64,000 nt of DNA from an uncultured Pontibacter sp. (GCF_947495565.1 NZ_CANLZM010000002.1:310001-374000), one strand, 5' to 3'. Positions 8,961 to 19,047 are shown, numbered from the stretch's first letter. Made by a program: numbers and translations. Notes: a model not told the origin generated them from the sequence alone.

Positions 8961-10076
8961 TTATACTTTGTTTTTGTTTTTTTCAAGCAGGGCGACAAAC
9001 TCATCAAATAAGTAAGTTGAGTCATGTGGTCCTGGCGAAGATTCCGGGTGATACTGTACAGAGAAAGCTGGCTTGGATCTCATGCGCATTCCTTCTACTG
9101 TATTATCATTCAAATTGATATGCGTAATTTCTACCTCCGGATGATCCTTCAGTTGCTCTGCATCCACCACAAACCCGTGATTCTGGCTGGTAATTTCGCT
9201 CCTGCCTGTCAGCAGGTTCTTTACCGGGTGGTTTAACCCTCTATGGCCATTATGCATTTTATAAGTGGCTATACCATTTGCCTGCGCCAGTACCTGGTGC
9301 CCCATACAGATGCCGAACATAGGTCTCTCCTTCTCCAGAATTTGCTTCACGCTGTTCACAGCATCATTTGTTGCCGCTGGGTCGCCAGGGCCATTTGAAA
9401 TAAAGTAACCATCCGGGTTCCACTTCTCCATCTCTTCAAAAGGAGTGTTGTAAGGATACACCTTCACTTCGCAGCCGCGTTGCATAAAGTTATTCAAGCT
9501 GTTTCGCTTAACACCTAGATCAAGTACGGCAACTCTAAATTTCACCTCCTCCGGTATCAGATGATAAATCTCCGGCGTACTAACATGTGATGATAGCTCT
9601 AAACCAGCCATAGCCGGAACTTCTGCCAATTTTTTACGCAGTTCCTCTACATCAGTTATTTCAGAAGAAACTATAGCGTTCATAGCACCTTTATCGCGAA
9701 TATGCCGCACAAGAGAACGTGTGTCTATTTCGCAAATGCCCACAATTCCCGCTTGTTCAAAATACTCTTGCAAAGAGCCTTCTGCGGTTTTTCTAGAAAA
9801 GTGCTGTGAAAAGTCCTTACAGACTAATCCGTTAATCTGCACTTTGTCGGACTCCACTTCTTCTTGCTGCACACCATAGTTACCCACATGCGATACTGTG
9901 TTAACCACAATCTGCCCATAATAGGATGGATCCGTAAAAATTTCTTGGTATCCGGTCATACCTGTATTAAAGCAAAGCTCGCCTCCAGACGTGCCAATAC
10001 GCCCTAAGCTTTTGCCTTTGTACACTGTTCCGTCTTCTAGAAGAAGAATTGCCTCTGAGGAAGTATGTTTTTTCAT
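8961..10076 (-). CDS. carA: carbamoyl-phosphate synthase, small (glutaminase) subunit
   Basis: A 371-residue glutamine amidotransferase subunit that feeds ammonia to CarB for pyrimidine and arginine synthesis. The class I glutaminase domain carries the nucleophile Cys257 in GICMGHQVLA and the partners His343 and Glu345 in QYHPESSPGP. The N-terminal domain has GGELCFNTGMTGYQEI. carB is not adjacent. The gene follows a terminator at the end of the ribosomal protein operon. Confidence 0.96.
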   Translation of the reverse strand: MKKHTSSEAILLLEDGTVYKGKSLGRIGTSGGELCFNTGMTGYQEIFTDPSYYGQIVVNTVSHVGNYGVQQEEVESDKVQINGLVCKDFSQHFSRKTAEGSLQEYFEQAGIVGICEIDTRSLVRHIRDKGAMNAIVSSEITDVEELRKKLAEVPAMAGLELSSHVSTPEIYHLIPEEVKFRVAVLDLGVKRNSLNNFMQRGCEVKVYPYNTPFEEMEKWNPDGYFISNGPGDPAATNDAVNSVKQILEKERPMFGICMGHQVLAQANGIATYKMHNGHRGLNHPVKNLLTGRSEITSQNHGFVVDAEQLKDHPEVEITHINLNDNTVEGMRMRSKPAFSVQYHPESSPGPHDSTYLFDEFVALLEKNKNKV

Positions 10077-10102
10077 GGTAAAGATTTATTACAAACATAA
10101 AA

Positions 10103-10132
10103 AAAGGGACACGACTTACGTCATGTCCCTTT
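10103..10132 (-). terminator. terminator of the S10-spc-alpha operon
   Basis: Arms AAAGGGACACGAC / GTCATGTCCCTTT pair over 13 positions with one C-A style mismatch. The loop is TTAC-like, and a T run follows on the minus strand. It lies about 20 bp beyond the rplQ stop codon. Confidence 0.75.
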
Positions 10133-10152
10133 AAAATATTTACAAACAGAGC

Positions 10153-10683
10153 TTATTTAGCATCTTTTGTCTCATCATTAGCTTCGTTAGACTCAGCAGC
10201 AGGAGCTTCAGTTGCCTCTGGGGCATTCGCCTCAGTTACAGTGTCCTCTGCTTTTTTCTTACCGCCACGACGACGCGTTTTCTTAGCACCTGCAGCTGCA
10301 GTACCAGTTGTTGTCAGCATATCCTCGTTGTAGTCTACAAGTTCGATAACACACATTTCTGCGTTGTCACCAAGTCTGTATCCTGTTTTAATGATACGAG
10401 TATAACCACCTGGTCTGTTAGCAATTTTAACAGATACTTCATCAAAAAGTTCCTTTACAGACTCCTTGTTCTGAAGGTAAGCAAAAACTGTTCTTCTAGA
10501 GTGAGTAGTGTCACTTTTCGATTTTGTAAGCAAAGGCTCCACATATTTACGAAGTGCTTTTGCCTTAGCTACTGTAGTAGAAACACGCTTGTGCAGGATA
10601 AGCGATGCAGCCATGTTAGACAGCATAGCCTTACGGTGTGAAGCGGTTCTTCCTAAGTGATTAAATTTTTTACCGTGTCTCAT
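10153..10683 (-). CDS. rplQ: 50S ribosomal protein L17
   Basis: A 176-residue protein: a normal L17 core ([20 protein letters not shown] at the start) up to about residue 125, then a basic [11 protein letters not shown] patch and an Ala/Glu/Asn-rich acidic tail of about 40 residues. Such low-complexity tails are common in Bacteroidota L17. It is the last gene of the long ribosomal transcript, 73 bp after rpoA. Confidence 0.95.
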   Translation of the reverse strand: MRHGKKFNHLGRTASHRKAMLSNMAASLILHKRVSTTVAKAKALRKYVEPLLTKSKSDTTHSRRTVFAYLQNKESVKELFDEVSVKIANRPGGYTRIIKTGYRLGDNAEMCVIELVDYNEDMLTTTGTAAAGAKKTRRRGGKKKAEDTVTEANAPEATEAPAAESNEANDETKDAK

Positions 10684-10756
10684 TATTTTGACTTGTGCAC
10701 GTGCATACCGTCGATCAACCTAAATGGGATCGGGAATTATGCCGTAGGATTAAATA

Positions 10757-11746
10757 TTATTCTTCCTCTAATTTGTACTTAGAAAGATCCATACCGAAAG
10801 TAAGACCTTTCTCCTGAACCAAGTTCTCTAACTCAGTCAATGATTTTTTACCGAAGTTTCTAAACTTCATCATGTCTGCAATATCAAGCTGAACTAAGTC
10901 ACCAAGGGTTTTGATGTCAGCAGCTTTTAAGCAGTTATACGCACGAACTGAAAGGTCCATATCCTGAAGAGATGTCTTCAGAACTTTACGCATATGAAGC
11001 AGTTCTTCATCAACAGCCTCTTCCTCTTCAGGCTTAGCTGTTTCAAAAGTCATTGTATTGTCAGAGAACAGCATGAAATGCTGAATCAGGATGTTAGCAG
11101 CACCCTTAAGCGCATCCTCTGGATGAATAGAGCCGTCTGTTTGTATGTCAAGTATAAGTTTTTCGTAGTCGGTTTTTTGCTCTACACGAGTATTCTCCAC
11201 ACTAAACTTGACATTCTTTATCGGGGTGTAGATGGCGTCAATAGAAATTTGACCAAATACTTGCTCTGCTGGCTTATTCTCCTCTGCAGGAACGTAACCG
11301 CGTCCTTTTTGGATAGTCATTTCAAGTTCGAAGCTAACGCTAGGATCCAGATGGCAGATTACCTGCTCTGGGTTAAGCACTTCGAAGCTAGAAGTGAAAT
11401 TATTGATATCACCAGCTTTAAAAGTATCCTGACCACTGAAAGAAACAGTGATTCTTTCGTCTACAACTTCGCTTATTTTTTTAAAGCGCACCATCTTCAA
11501 GTTAAGGATTATATCAGATACATCCTCAACCACTCCTTCAACAGACGAAAACTCATGCAGTACACCACCAATGCGAATGCTTGTAATCGCATATCCTTCC
11601 AATGAAGAAAGAAGGATTCTTCGCAGCGCATTACCGATGGTTACCCCGTAACCTTTTTCAAGCGGCTTGAATTCAAATAAACCATGAAAGTCGTCGGCTT
11701 TTTCCATTACAACTTTCTCTGGCATTTGAAATGCTAATATTGACAT
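10757..11746 (-). CDS. rpoA: RNA polymerase alpha subunit
   Basis: A 329-residue subunit. The N-terminal assembly domain includes [17 protein letters not shown] near residues 39-55. The C-terminal domain (about 255-320) binds UP elements and activators and contains [13 protein letters not shown] and [12 protein letters not shown]. It sits between rpsD and rplQ as in nearly all bacteria. Confidence 0.98.
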   Translation of the reverse strand: MSILAFQMPEKVVMEKADDFHGLFEFKPLEKGYGVTIGNALRRILLSSLEGYAITSIRIGGVLHEFSSVEGVVEDVSDIILNLKMVRFKKISEVVDERITVSFSGQDTFKAGDINNFTSSFEVLNPEQVICHLDPSVSFELEMTIQKGRGYVPAEENKPAEQVFGQISIDAIYTPIKNVKFSVENTRVEQKTDYEKLILDIQTDGSIHPEDALKGAANILIQHFMLFSDNTMTFETAKPEEEEAVDEELLHMRKVLKTSLQDMDLSVRAYNCLKAADIKTLGDLVQLDIADMMKFRNFGKKSLTELENLVQEKGLTFGMDLSKYKLEEE

Positions 11747-11783
11747 ACTTGCAGTGTTAAAGGTTATAAATTGATTAAGCTGA

Positions 11784-12389
11784 TTACTTAGAGTAAAGCT
11801 CGACGATTAGCTGCTCCTGGATTTTCTCAGGAATTTGATCTCTCTGTGGAGTAGAAATAAATTTACCAGCCATCTCGTTAGCATCCCACTCTAACCAGTT
11901 AAACTGACGAGCATTACGAACAGTTAAACTAGTAGTGATAGCCTCTAAAGACTTAGACTTCTCACGTACAGCTACAACATCACCAACTTTCAATGAATAA
12001 GAAGGAATGTTTACAATTTCACCATTAACCAACACGTGCTTATGCAATACAAGCTGACGAGCAGCTCTTCTAGTTGGGGCAATACCTAAACGGTAAACAG
12101 TATTGTCTAATCTTGATTCTAGCAAAGAAAGTAAGTTCTCACCAGTGATACCTCCCTTTCTGTGGGCTTTATCAAACAAGTTTGCAAACTGCTTCTCCAG
12201 AACACCGTAAATGTATTTGGCTTTTTGCTTCTCTGCAAGCTGAATAGCATATTCAGACTGCTTCTTGCGGCGGCCACGGCCGTGCTGCCCAGGAGGATAG
12301 CTTTTCTTTTTCAGCGCTTTGCTTGGGCCGAAAATCTCTTCATTAAAACGTCTTGAGATTTTACTCTTAGGACCTGTATATCTTGCCAT
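11784..12389 (-). CDS. rpsD: 30S ribosomal protein S4
   Basis: A 201-residue primary 16S rRNA-binding protein and early assembly factor. It starts [15 protein letters not shown] and contains the S4 RNA-binding domain, with [20 protein letters not shown] then [13 protein letters not shown] (about residues 88-125). No zinc cysteines are present in the N-terminal domain. In other bacteria S4 is the autogenous repressor of the alpha operon; no such site can be shown here. Confidence 0.97.
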   Translation of the reverse strand: MARYTGPKSKISRRFNEEIFGPSKALKKKSYPPGQHGRGRRKKQSEYAIQLAEKQKAKYIYGVLEKQFANLFDKAHRKGGITGENLLSLLESRLDNTVYRLGIAPTRRAARQLVLHKHVLVNGEIVNIPSYSLKVGDVVAVREKSKSLEAITTSLTVRNARQFNWLEWDANEMAGKFISTPQRDQIPEKIQEQLIVELYSK

Positions 12390-12410
12390 TTCTTATTCTC
12401 TATTTAGAAA

Positions 12411-12803
12411 TTAAACTCTTCTGCGTTTTGGTGGGCGGCAACCGTTATGCGGCAGTGGCGTAACATCTTTGATGATAGTTACTTCAATCCCTGTATTTTG
12501 TACAGTACGGATTGCAGACTCACGACCTGCACCAGGACCTTTTACAAAAACTTCTGCTTTACGCATTCCAAGGTCATAAGCAACCTTCGCGCAGTCAGCA
12601 GCGGCCATTTGTGCAGCATAAGGAGTGTTCTTTTTAGAACCCTTAAAGCCCATTTTACCAGCAGAAGCCCAAGAAATAACTTGTCCTGCGTTATTGGTTA
12701 CTGAAATAATAATGTTGTTGAAAGAAGCTTTGATGTGTACTTGGCCAGTAGGTTCAACAACTACAACACGCTTTTTAGCTTTATCTTTTCTTTTCTGAGC
12801 CAT
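12411..12803 (-). CDS. rpsK: 30S ribosomal protein S11
   Basis: A 130-residue platform protein near the mRNA exit. Signature segments are [21 protein letters not shown] and the C-terminal [17 protein letters not shown]. It lies 10 bp after rpsM and 21 bp before rpsD. Confidence 0.97.
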   Translation of the reverse strand: MAQKRKDKAKKRVVVVEPTGQVHIKASFNNIIISVTNNAGQVISWASAGKMGFKGSKKNTPYAAQMAAADCAKVAYDLGMRKAEVFVKGPGAGRESAIRTVQNTGIEVTIIKDVTPLPHNGCRPPKRRRV

Positions 12804-12813
12804 GATCTAGTGA

Positions 12814-13191
12814 TTATTTAGATGCTTTCTTCTTGTTAGCAACTGTCTTACGCTTACCTTTTCTTGTGCGAGAGTTGTTCTTAGTACGCTGACCACGCAC
12901 AGGTAACCCCTTACGGTGTCTTAACCCACGGTAGCAACCTATATCAAGAAGACGCTTGATATGCAGCTGAACTTCGGATCTTAATACACCCTCAGTCTTA
13001 ATATCTGCTGCAATCACATTTCTAACCTCACCGGCTTCTTCCTCAGTCCAGTCTTTTACCTTTTTGTCAAGATCCACCCCGGCTTTAGTTAAAACCTGCT
13101 TAGAAAGGTTGCGTCCAATACCAAAAATATAGGTAAGGGCGATTTCTCCTCTCTTGTTGTCCGGAATATCTACTCCTGCTATTCTAGCCAT
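12814..13191 (-). CDS. rpsM: 30S ribosomal protein S13
   Basis: A 125-residue small-subunit head protein contacting the P-site tRNA and the L5 bridge. It starts [20 protein letters not shown] and contains [19 protein letters not shown] near residues 93-111, followed by a lysine-rich tail. Confidence 0.97.
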   Translation of the reverse strand: MARIAGVDIPDNKRGEIALTYIFGIGRNLSKQVLTKAGVDLDKKVKDWTEEEAGEVRNVIAADIKTEGVLRSEVQLHIKRLLDIGCYRGLRHRKGLPVRGQRTKNNSRTRKGKRKTVANKKKASK

Positions 13192-13200
13192 AAAAATTAA

Positions 13201-13317
13201 TTAACCTTGTCTTTGTTTATATCTTGGATTCTTTTTGTTGATAACGTAAAGCTTCCCCTTGCGGCGAATTACTTTACATTCAGCACTTCTCTTTTTTACT
13301 GATGCTTTAACTTTCAT
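13201..13317 (-). CDS. rpmJ: 50S ribosomal protein L36, zinc-free form
   Basis: A 38-residue protein, [20 protein letters not shown] followed by [18 protein letters not shown]. Classical L36 binds zinc through C-x2-C...C-x4-H; only one cysteine (Cys14) remains here, so this is the C-minus form that does not need zinc. It sits between infA (5 bp away) and rpsM, its standard place. The start is the ATG at 13315-13317. Confidence 0.95.
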   Translation of the reverse strand: MKVKASVKKRSAECKVIRRKGKLYVINKKNPRYKQRQG

Positions 13318-13322
13318 TGGAT

Positions 13323-13541
13323 TTATTTATATCGGTAAACAATTCTGCCTTTTGTAAGATCATAAGGAGACATTTCCAACTTAACTCTATCACCTGGCAG
13401 AATTTTAATATAATTCATGCGCATTTTGCCGGAAATATGAGCTACTACCTGATGACCATTCTCAAGCTCAACCCGAAACATGGCGTTTGATAAAGCCTCT
13501 ACTATAGTACCGTCTTGTTCTATGGACGACTGTTTTGCCAT
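13323..13541 (-). CDS. infA: translation initiation factor IF-1
   Basis: A 72-residue single S1/OB-fold protein that occupies the ribosomal A site during initiation. It starts [20 protein letters not shown] and contains [19 protein letters not shown] and [20 protein letters not shown]. The ATG directly follows the map stop codon (13542) with no gap. Confidence 0.97.
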   Translation of the reverse strand: MAKQSSIEQDGTIVEALSNAMFRVELENGHQVVAHISGKMRMNYIKILPGDRVKLEMSPYDLTKGRIVYRYK

Positions 13542-14315
13542 TTATGATTTTTTAGCTTGTTCTATATAATCAAATGTTGTTAATATCTCAGCTTTATCTT
13601 TTCGAACAACAATAGTATGCTCAAAGTGAGCTGAAGGTTTATTATCCTTAGTACGAATGGTCCATCCGTCATCATCTTGCACAATATGCCTTGTACCAAG
13701 ATTAACCATTGGTTCAACGGCAAGGACTAAACCATTCTGAAGTTTTACTCCTTGGCCACGTTTACCATAGTTTGGCACTTCAGGAGATTCATGTAAATTA
13801 CGCCCAATACCATGACCGACTAACTCACGAACAACAGTAAAACCATTAGACTCGGCGAAATCTTGTATGGCAGAGCTTAAGTCACCAAGTCTATTCCCCA
13901 CAACTGCTTTCTCCAAACCTAAATAAAGAGACTCTTTAGTAATTTCAAGAAGCCTTTTGACTTCAGATTTCACATTACCAACAGCATGAGTGTAGGCACA
14001 GTCACTATGGAAGCTATTTTTGTAGACACCACAGTCAACAGAAATAACATCACCATCGTTCAAAATGTAATTTCCTGGCATTCCGTGTACAACAACAGAA
14101 TTCATTGAAATGCACAAACTATATGGAAAACCATTATAGTTTTTAAATGAGGGCTTTCCTCCATTATCATGAATAAACTCTTCAGCTATTTTGTCAAGTT
14201 GAAGAGTTGAAATACCAGGCTTAATAAGACGAGCAATTTCGCCATGTGCTTTGCTTAAGATCAAAGCACTTTGGCGAATCAGCTCAATTTCTTCTTCAGT
14301 TTTATATATAATCAT
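13542..14315 (-). CDS. map: type I methionine aminopeptidase
   Basis: A 257-residue metalloenzyme that removes the initiator methionine from new proteins. The five metal ligands of the pita-bread fold can be placed in ISVDCGVYKNSFHSDCAYTHAV type segments (two Asp), ELVGHGIGRNLHE (His), AVEPMV (Glu) and HFEHTIVV (Glu). It lies 3 bp after secY and abuts infA. Confidence 0.96.
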   Translation of the reverse strand: MIIYKTEEEIELIRQSALILSKAHGEIARLIKPGISTLQLDKIAEEFIHDNGGKPSFKNYNGFPYSLCISMNSVVVHGMPGNYILNDGDVISVDCGVYKNSFHSDCAYTHAVGNVKSEVKRLLEITKESLYLGLEKAVVGNRLGDLSSAIQDFAESNGFTVVRELVGHGIGRNLHESPEVPNYGKRGQGVKLQNGLVLAVEPMVNLGTRHIVQDDDGWTIRTKDNKPSAHFEHTIVVRKDKAEILTTFDYIEQAKKS

Positions 14316-14318
14316 TGA

Positions 14319-15635
14319 TTAGGATACCATAGCTATATTCTCTGTTCTCCCGCGAAGCTTACCAGATTTCATCATGCCATCATAATGACGCATTAAAAGA
14401 TAACTTTCAACTTGCTTTAAGGTATCAAGTACTACACCAACCATAATTAGAAGTGAAGTTCCACCAAAAAACTGTGAAAATTCTCTAGTTACACCAAATA
14501 GCATAGCAATGGCAGGGAATATAGCTACAAGTGCAAGATAAATAGCACCTGGCAAAGTGATTTTAGTTAAAATAGCATCTATATACTCCGATGTAGCACG
14601 GCCAGGTTTAACTCCAGGTATAAATCCTCCACTACGCTTCAGATCATCAGCAATTTGATTTGGGTTTACACTAATAGCTGTGTAAAAATAAGTGAACACA
14701 AGAATCAGAAGACCAAAAACCACGTTGTATTGCCAAGATGTAAAGTCTGAAAAGGTAGCACCAATATAGTTTGCAGTCTCATTAGATTCAGCCCAGATAG
14801 AAGCTATCATAGAAGGCAAAAACATCAATGACTGAGCAAAAATGATAGGCATTACACCAGCAGCATTTACCTTCAAAGGAATGAACTGACGCTGACCGCT
14901 ATAAAGTGAACTTGTTCCAACTTGTTTAGCATACTGTACAGGTATTCTACGAACAGCCTGAGTAAGCATAACAACAGACATCACAACGAGGAACAATATT
15001 ATTAATTCAAAGAGGAACAGTAAGGCTCCATTTAACTGCTTAGAAGTAGCTTCGAATAGTATGGCTCCAGGAAATCGGCTGATAATACCAATCATAATCA
15101 GCATGGAAATACCATTGCCAATACCTTTGTCTGTGATTTTCTCACCAAGCCACATACAGAATATGGTGCCTGATGTAAGAACGATCATAGAAGTAATAGT
15201 AAACAAAGTGGTATTGATTGCTATTGCCTCAGAGTTGATAGTAGCTACAAAGCCTACGGCTTGAGCAAGTGTTATAATAATTGTCAGAACGCGAGTGATC
15301 TGGTTGATTTTCTTTCTACCAGATTCACCCTCTTTCTGCATTTTTTGGAAATAAGGAACAGCAATAGTAAGCAGCTGAAGTACGATAGAAGCTGATATAT
15401 ATGGCATGATACCTAAAGCAAAGATGGAAGCATTACTAAATGCTCCACCTAAAAAAGTATCTAAAAGACCGAATATACCGGATGTGTTAGCTTGTAATTG
15501 ATTAGGATCAACACCAGGCAAAACAACAAAAGAACCAAGTCTAAAAATAGCTATAAAGAATATAGTATTAAGAATTCTCACTCTTAAATCCTCTATAGCA
15601 AAAATGTTCTTTAACGTTGTTATAAACTTCTTCAT
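14319..15635 (-). CDS. secY: preprotein translocase subunit SecY
   Basis: A 438-residue ten-helix channel subunit of the Sec translocon in the inner membrane. Visible signatures include RLGSFVVLPGVDP in the first helix and plug region, GIMPYISASIVLQLL (helix 2), TDKGIGNGISMLI, and SGGFIPGVKPGRATSEY in the large C5 loop that binds SecA and the ribosome. Its partner gene secE is at 39563 in this window. Confidence 0.97.
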   Translation of the reverse strand: MKKFITTLKNIFAIEDLRVRILNTIFFIAIFRLGSFVVLPGVDPNQLQANTSGIFGLLDTFLGGAFSNASIFALGIMPYISASIVLQLLTIAVPYFQKMQKEGESGRKKINQITRVLTIIITLAQAVGFVATINSEAIAINTTLFTITSMIVLTSGTIFCMWLGEKITDKGIGNGISMLIMIGIISRFPGAILFEATSKQLNGALLFLFELIILFLVVMSVVMLTQAVRRIPVQYAKQVGTSSLYSGQRQFIPLKVNAAGVMPIIFAQSLMFLPSMIASIWAESNETANYIGATFSDFTSWQYNVVFGLLILVFTYFYTAISVNPNQIADDLKRSGGFIPGVKPGRATSEYIDAILTKITLPGAIYLALVAIFPAIAMLFGVTREFSQFFGGTSLLIMVGVVLDTLKQVESYLLMRHYDGMMKSGKLRGRTENIAMVS

Positions 15636-15647
15636 ACCTCCTACTAA

Positions 15648-16094
15648 TTAAAGAGCAACAGTTTTACCGCCTGCTTTTTCTATTGATGATGTTGCAGTTC
15701 CAGAGAAAGCATGAGCATGAATCTCAATAGCTTTACTGATTTCACCTCTGCCCAAAACCTTAACCTTATCGTTCTTCTGAACAAGACCATGCGCTTTGAA
15801 GAAATCAAAGTTCATAACAGTCTCACTAGTTGACTCAGCAAGAGCCTGAATTACATCTAAATTGATAGCTTTATATTCAACACGGTTAATGTTTTTAAAG
15901 CCAAACTTAGGAACACGTCTCTGAAGTGGCATCTGACCACCTTCAAATCCGGCTTTCTGTGAATAACCAGAACGAGATTTAGCACCTTTATGTCCACGAG
16001 TAGAAGTACCACCTCTACCTGAACCAGTACCTCTACCTATTCTCTTTCTAGTCTTTACAGAACCTTCTGCAGGTTTTAAAGAATGTAAGTACAT
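15648..16094 (-). CDS. rplO: 50S ribosomal protein L15
   Basis: A 148-residue late-assembly protein. The glycine/arginine-rich N-terminal arm (RKRIGRGTGSGRGGTSTRGH at about 17-36) threads into 23S rRNA. The globular domain ends with GKTVAL. The gene is 2 bp from rpmD and 12 bp from secY. Confidence 0.97.
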   Translation of the reverse strand: MYLHSLKPAEGSVKTRKRIGRGTGSGRGGTSTRGHKGAKSRSGYSQKAGFEGGQMPLQRRVPKFGFKNINRVEYKAINLDVIQALAESTSETVMNFDFFKAHGLVQKNDKVKVLGRGEISKAIEIHAHAFSGTATSSIEKAGGKTVAL

Positions 16095-16096
16095 GA

Positions 16097-16276
16097 TTAT
16101 TGTTCTTTTACTTCTACTAAATGCTGGACTTTCTTTATCATACCAGCGATCTGAGGAGTATACTCAACAGATACTGATTTGCTTATCTTGCCTAAGCCTA
16201 AAGCTTGAATAGTGCGCTTTTGAGACTGAGGCTTATCGATAATGCTCTTAACTTGAGTGATAGTTACTTTAGCCAT
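16097..16276 (-). CDS. rpmD: 50S ribosomal protein L30
   Basis: A 59-residue protein, starting MAKVTITQVKSIIDKPQSQK and continuing with RTIQALGLGKISKSV, the typical L30 core, and ending KVQHLVEVKEQ. It lies 5 bp after rpsE and 2 bp before rplO. Confidence 0.95.
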   Translation of the reverse strand: MAKVTITQVKSIIDKPQSQKRTIQALGLGKISKSVSVEYTPQIAGMIKKVQHLVEVKEQ

Positions 16277-16281
16277 TTCAA

Positions 16282-16800
16282 TTATCCGTTGAATACTTTC
16301 TGTAAATTAACACCGCGCTGCTGAGCTACTGCCAAAGGATCACGCATCTTTGAAAGAGCATCAAAAGTAGCCTTTACCACGTTATGTGGGTTAGATGATC
16401 CTTTTGATTTACAAAGTACGTCTTTGATACCTGCACTTTCTAAAACTGCACGCATTGCACCACCAGCGATAACACCAGTACCTGGAGCTGCAGGCTTAAC
16501 CAATACAAAACCTCCAGAGTATTTACCTTCGATTGCATGAGGAACAGTATTATGATACACAGGAACCTTTACAAGATTCTTTTTAGCATCATCAATACCT
16601 TTAGCAATTGCGTCAGTTACTTCATTGGCTTTACCAAGACCATAACCTACAACACCATTCCCATCACCAACTACCACGATGGCAGCGAAGCTAAATCTTC
16701 TACCACCTTTAACAACCTTGGCTACACGGTTAATGGCTACTACTCGCTCTTTTAGCTCGATTTCGCTTGCCTTTACGCTACGTATATTATTCTTCAACAT
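16282..16800 (-). CDS. rpsE: 30S ribosomal protein S5
   Basis: A 172-residue protein at the mRNA entrance that affects decoding accuracy. The dsRBD-like domain contains [20 protein letters not shown] and [17 protein letters not shown] (about residues 26-65). The C-terminal domain contains [17 protein letters not shown] and [15 protein letters not shown]. Confidence 0.97.
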   Translation of the reverse strand: MLKNNIRSVKASEIELKERVVAINRVAKVVKGGRRFSFAAIVVVGDGNGVVGYGLGKANEVTDAIAKGIDDAKKNLVKVPVYHNTVPHAIEGKYSGGFVLVKPAAPGTGVIAGGAMRAVLESAGIKDVLCKSKGSSNPHNVVKATFDALSKMRDPLAVAQQRGVNLQKVFNG

Positions 16801-16805
16801 ATTAT

Positions 16806-17153
16806 TTAGAATTTAAGGCCTGCTTCACGAGCGCCTTCTGCCAATGATTTTACTTTACCGTGATAAAGGTAACCGTTACGATCGAATACTACTTCAGAGA
16901 TTCCCTTAGCTAATGCTAACTCAGCAATAGAAGTTCCAACTTTACCTGCAGTTTCGATGTTAGCTTTTGCATCATCAAGTTTAACTGAAGAGGCAGCCGC
17001 TAGTGTCACACCAGTAGTATCATCAACTAACTGCGCATAAATAGCTTTGTTGCTACGGAACACAGTTAATCTAGGCCTTTCAGAAGTACCAGAAATTTTA
17101 TTTCTGATACCTTTCTTAATTCTAAGTCTTCTGCTTATTTTATTAGTCGACAT
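16806..17153 (-). CDS. rplR: 50S ribosomal protein L18
   Basis: A 115-residue 5S rRNA-binding protein. A basic N-terminus ([17 protein letters not shown]) precedes [20 protein letters not shown] and the C-terminal [20 protein letters not shown]. It is 5 bp upstream of rpsE. Confidence 0.97.
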   Translation of the reverse strand: MSTNKISRRLRIKKGIRNKISGTSERPRLTVFRSNKAIYAQLVDDTTGVTLAAASSVKLDDAKANIETAGKVGTSIAELALAKGISEVVFDRNGYLYHGKVKSLAEGAREAGLKF

Positions 17154-17161
17154 GATGATGA

Positions 17162-17716
17162 TTATTTAGAAGCTGTCTTACCAGCTTTTCTTCTGATAAC
17201 TTCACCTACGAAACGAATACCCTTACCTTTATAAGGCTCAACCTTACGCAGTGATCTGATTTTAGCAGCAACCTGTCCGATTAACTGCTTGTCATTACTT
17301 TCAAGAGTTACGATCGGGTTTTTACCTTTTTCTGTAACAGCAGTAGCAGAAACTTCTACTGGCAGGCTCATATAGATATTATGAGAATAGCCAAGAGACA
17401 TCTCTAAAGTATTACCTTGTACAGATGCCTTATAACCAACACCAACAAACTCTAACTGCTCCTTGTAGCCCTCACTAACGCCTACTACCATATTATTGAT
17501 AAGTGATCTGTAAAGACCGTGCATAGCTTTATGACGCTTCTGCTCAGTTGGACGATCCACAATAATAGTGTTTTCATCCTGCTTTACAATCATATCTTTA
17601 TCAAGTGTAGTAGAAAGCTCACCTTTAGGGCCTTTAATTGTTACTACATTGTTATCACCGATGGTAACTTGTGTATTGCTAGGCAGGGTGATTGGCAATT
17701 TTCCTATACGTGACAT
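17162..17716 (-). CDS. rplF: 50S ribosomal protein L6
   Basis: A 184-residue protein of the factor-binding region. It contains two L6 repeats, the first beginning [20 protein letters not shown]. The C-terminal repeat ends with [20 protein letters not shown], the L6 signature. It is 14 bp after rpsH. Confidence 0.97.
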   Translation of the reverse strand: MSRIGKLPITLPSNTQVTIGDNNVVTIKGPKGELSTTLDKDMIVKQDENTIIVDRPTEQKRHKAMHGLYRSLINNMVVGVSEGYKEQLEFVGVGYKASVQGNTLEMSLGYSHNIYMSLPVEVSATAVTEKGKNPIVTLESNDKQLIGQVAAKIRSLRKVEPYKGKGIRFVGEVIRRKAGKTASK

Positions 17717-17730
17717 TGTCTATCCTCCTA

Positions 17731-18129
17731 TTAATATACATAACATAACACCTCGCCACCTATATTCAGTGACTTAGCCTCTTTCTCTGTCATAACACCC
17801 TTAGATGTAGACAAAATAGCCACCCCAAGTCCGTTTAATACTCTAGGCAGGTTTTCACTGCCAGCGTATTTACGAAGCCCTGGTTTGCTTACCCTCTCCA
17901 GTTTCACAATAGCAGATTGCTTAGTGTTAGGGTTATACTTTAGAGCTATCTTAATAGTGCCTTGTACGCCTGAGTCATCAAATTTATAACTTTGAATGTA
18001 CCCTTTATCGTACAATACTTTAGTGATCTCTTGTTTAATCTTGCTAGATGGTATCTCAACTATTCTGTGGCTAGCTTTTATAGCATTACGCACTCTAGTT
18101 AAATAATCTGCTATTGGATCTGTGTTCAT
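17731..18129 (-). CDS. rpsH: 30S ribosomal protein S8
   Basis: A 132-residue primary 16S rRNA-binding protein. It starts MNTDPIADYLTRVRNAIKAS and ends with GLGVAILSTSKGVMTEKEAK and GGEVLCYVY. It is separated from rpsN by 90 bp that carry a hairpin and a promoter-like box, so it may be the first gene of a sub-transcript. Confidence 0.97.
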   Translation of the reverse strand: MNTDPIADYLTRVRNAIKASHRIVEIPSSKIKQEITKVLYDKGYIQSYKFDDSGVQGTIKIALKYNPNTKQSAIVKLERVSKPGLRKYAGSENLPRVLNGLGVAILSTSKGVMTEKEAKSLNIGGEVLCYVY

Positions 18130-18171
18130 TATGAATGAATGTAATAATGAATGCTTTATCTAAGCGAGGGG

Positions 18172-18179
18172 CAAAGATA
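18172..18179 (-). promoter_or_regulatory. putative internal promoter (-7 element) before rpsH
   Basis: Reads TATCTTTG on the minus strand, an exact TAnnTTTG, 43 bp before the rpsH start codon. It is just downstream, in the direction of transcription, of the hairpin at 18188-18218. No -33 TTTG at normal spacing is visible. Confidence 0.35.
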
Positions 18180-18187
18180 GTAATATC

Positions 18188-18218
18188 TTTTTAAGATTCT
18201 TAGTATGAATCTTAAAAA
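18188..18218 (-). terminator. hairpin between rpsN and rpsH, terminator- or processing-like
   Basis: A perfect 12-bp stem TTTTTAAGATTC / GAATCTTAAAAA with a 7-nt loop, immediately after the rpsN stop codon. It is AT-rich, so a weak terminator or RNase processing site is as likely as full termination. Confidence 0.45.
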
Positions 18219-18219
18219 A

Positions 18220-18489
18220 TTACCAGCTCGCTTTTGTAACACCAGGAATTTTTCCCATAACCGCCAGCTCTCTGAAAACTACGCGAGAAATACCGAACTT
18301 TCTCATGTATCCTCTCGGTCTGCCTGACAATTTGCAACGGTTATGTAATCTTACAGGAGATGCATTACGCGGCAACTTGTCAAGTGCCTCATAATCACCT
18401 TTGGCTTTTAGTTCAGCTCTTTTTGCAGCGTATTTGGCTACAAGTTTTTCTCTTTTAAGCTCTCTAGCTTTTACTGCTTCTCTTGCCAT
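18220..18489 (-). CDS. rpsN: 30S ribosomal protein S14, zinc-free long form
   Basis: An 89-residue protein of the long S14 type. It contains [20 protein letters not shown] near residues 52-71 and ends [11 protein letters not shown]. The CxxC pairs of the short zinc-binding S14 are absent. It follows rplE by 2 bp. Confidence 0.97.
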   Translation of the reverse strand: MAREAVKARELKREKLVAKYAAKRAELKAKGDYEALDKLPRNASPVRLHNRCKLSGRPRGYMRKFGISRVVFRELAVMGKIPGVTKASW

Positions 18490-18491
18490 GG

Positions 18492-19046
18492 TTATTTCTT
18501 TATATTAGCGAATGGCATACCAAATGCTTTCAGCAGTTCGTAGCTCTCTTCGTCTGTGTTAGCTGTTGTAACAAATGTGATATCCATACCAGAGATAGCT
18601 TTAATTTTATCAATGCTAATCTCAGGGAAGATGATCTGCTCTTTAACTCCTAAGGTATAGTTACCACGGCCGTCAAAGCCTTTCTCGTTCACACCTCTAA
18701 AGTCACGAACACGTGGCAGAGCAACAGTCAGAAGACGATCTAAGAATTCATACATTCTCTCACCTCGCAATGTAACACGAGCGCCAATTGGCATACCTTC
18801 ACGAAGCTTAAAGTTTGAAACTGACTTCTTAGCAATCGTAGGTACTGCCTTCTGACCTGTGATAGTTGAAAGCTCATCCACACCGATATCTACCAATTTT
18901 TTATCAGCAACGGCTGCGCCGATACCTTTATTGATAGAGATCTTAGTGATCTTTGGCACCTGCATGATGTTCTTATACTGGAACTTCTCTTTCAAGGCAG
19001 GTACTACCTCGTTTTGATATTTCTCTTTTAATCTTGCAGTTGCCAT
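18492..19046 (-). CDS. rplE: 50S ribosomal protein L5
   Basis: A 184-residue 5S rRNA-binding protein that forms the bridge to S13. Segments include [40 protein letters not shown] and the C-terminal [20 protein letters not shown]. It begins 1 bp after rplX ends. Confidence 0.97.
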   Translation of the reverse strand: MATARLKEKYQNEVVPALKEKFQYKNIMQVPKITKISINKGIGAAVADKKLVDIGVDELSTITGQKAVPTIAKKSVSNFKLREGMPIGARVTLRGERMYEFLDRLLTVALPRVRDFRGVNEKGFDGRGNYTLGVKEQIIFPEISIDKIKAISGMDITFVTTANTDEESYELLKAFGMPFANIKK

Positions 19047-19047
19047 C

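Noticed and set aside
10994..11605. 203-codon plus-strand ORF opposite rpoA
   Set aside because: Shadow of a highly conserved gene; composition is typical of reverse-complement frames.
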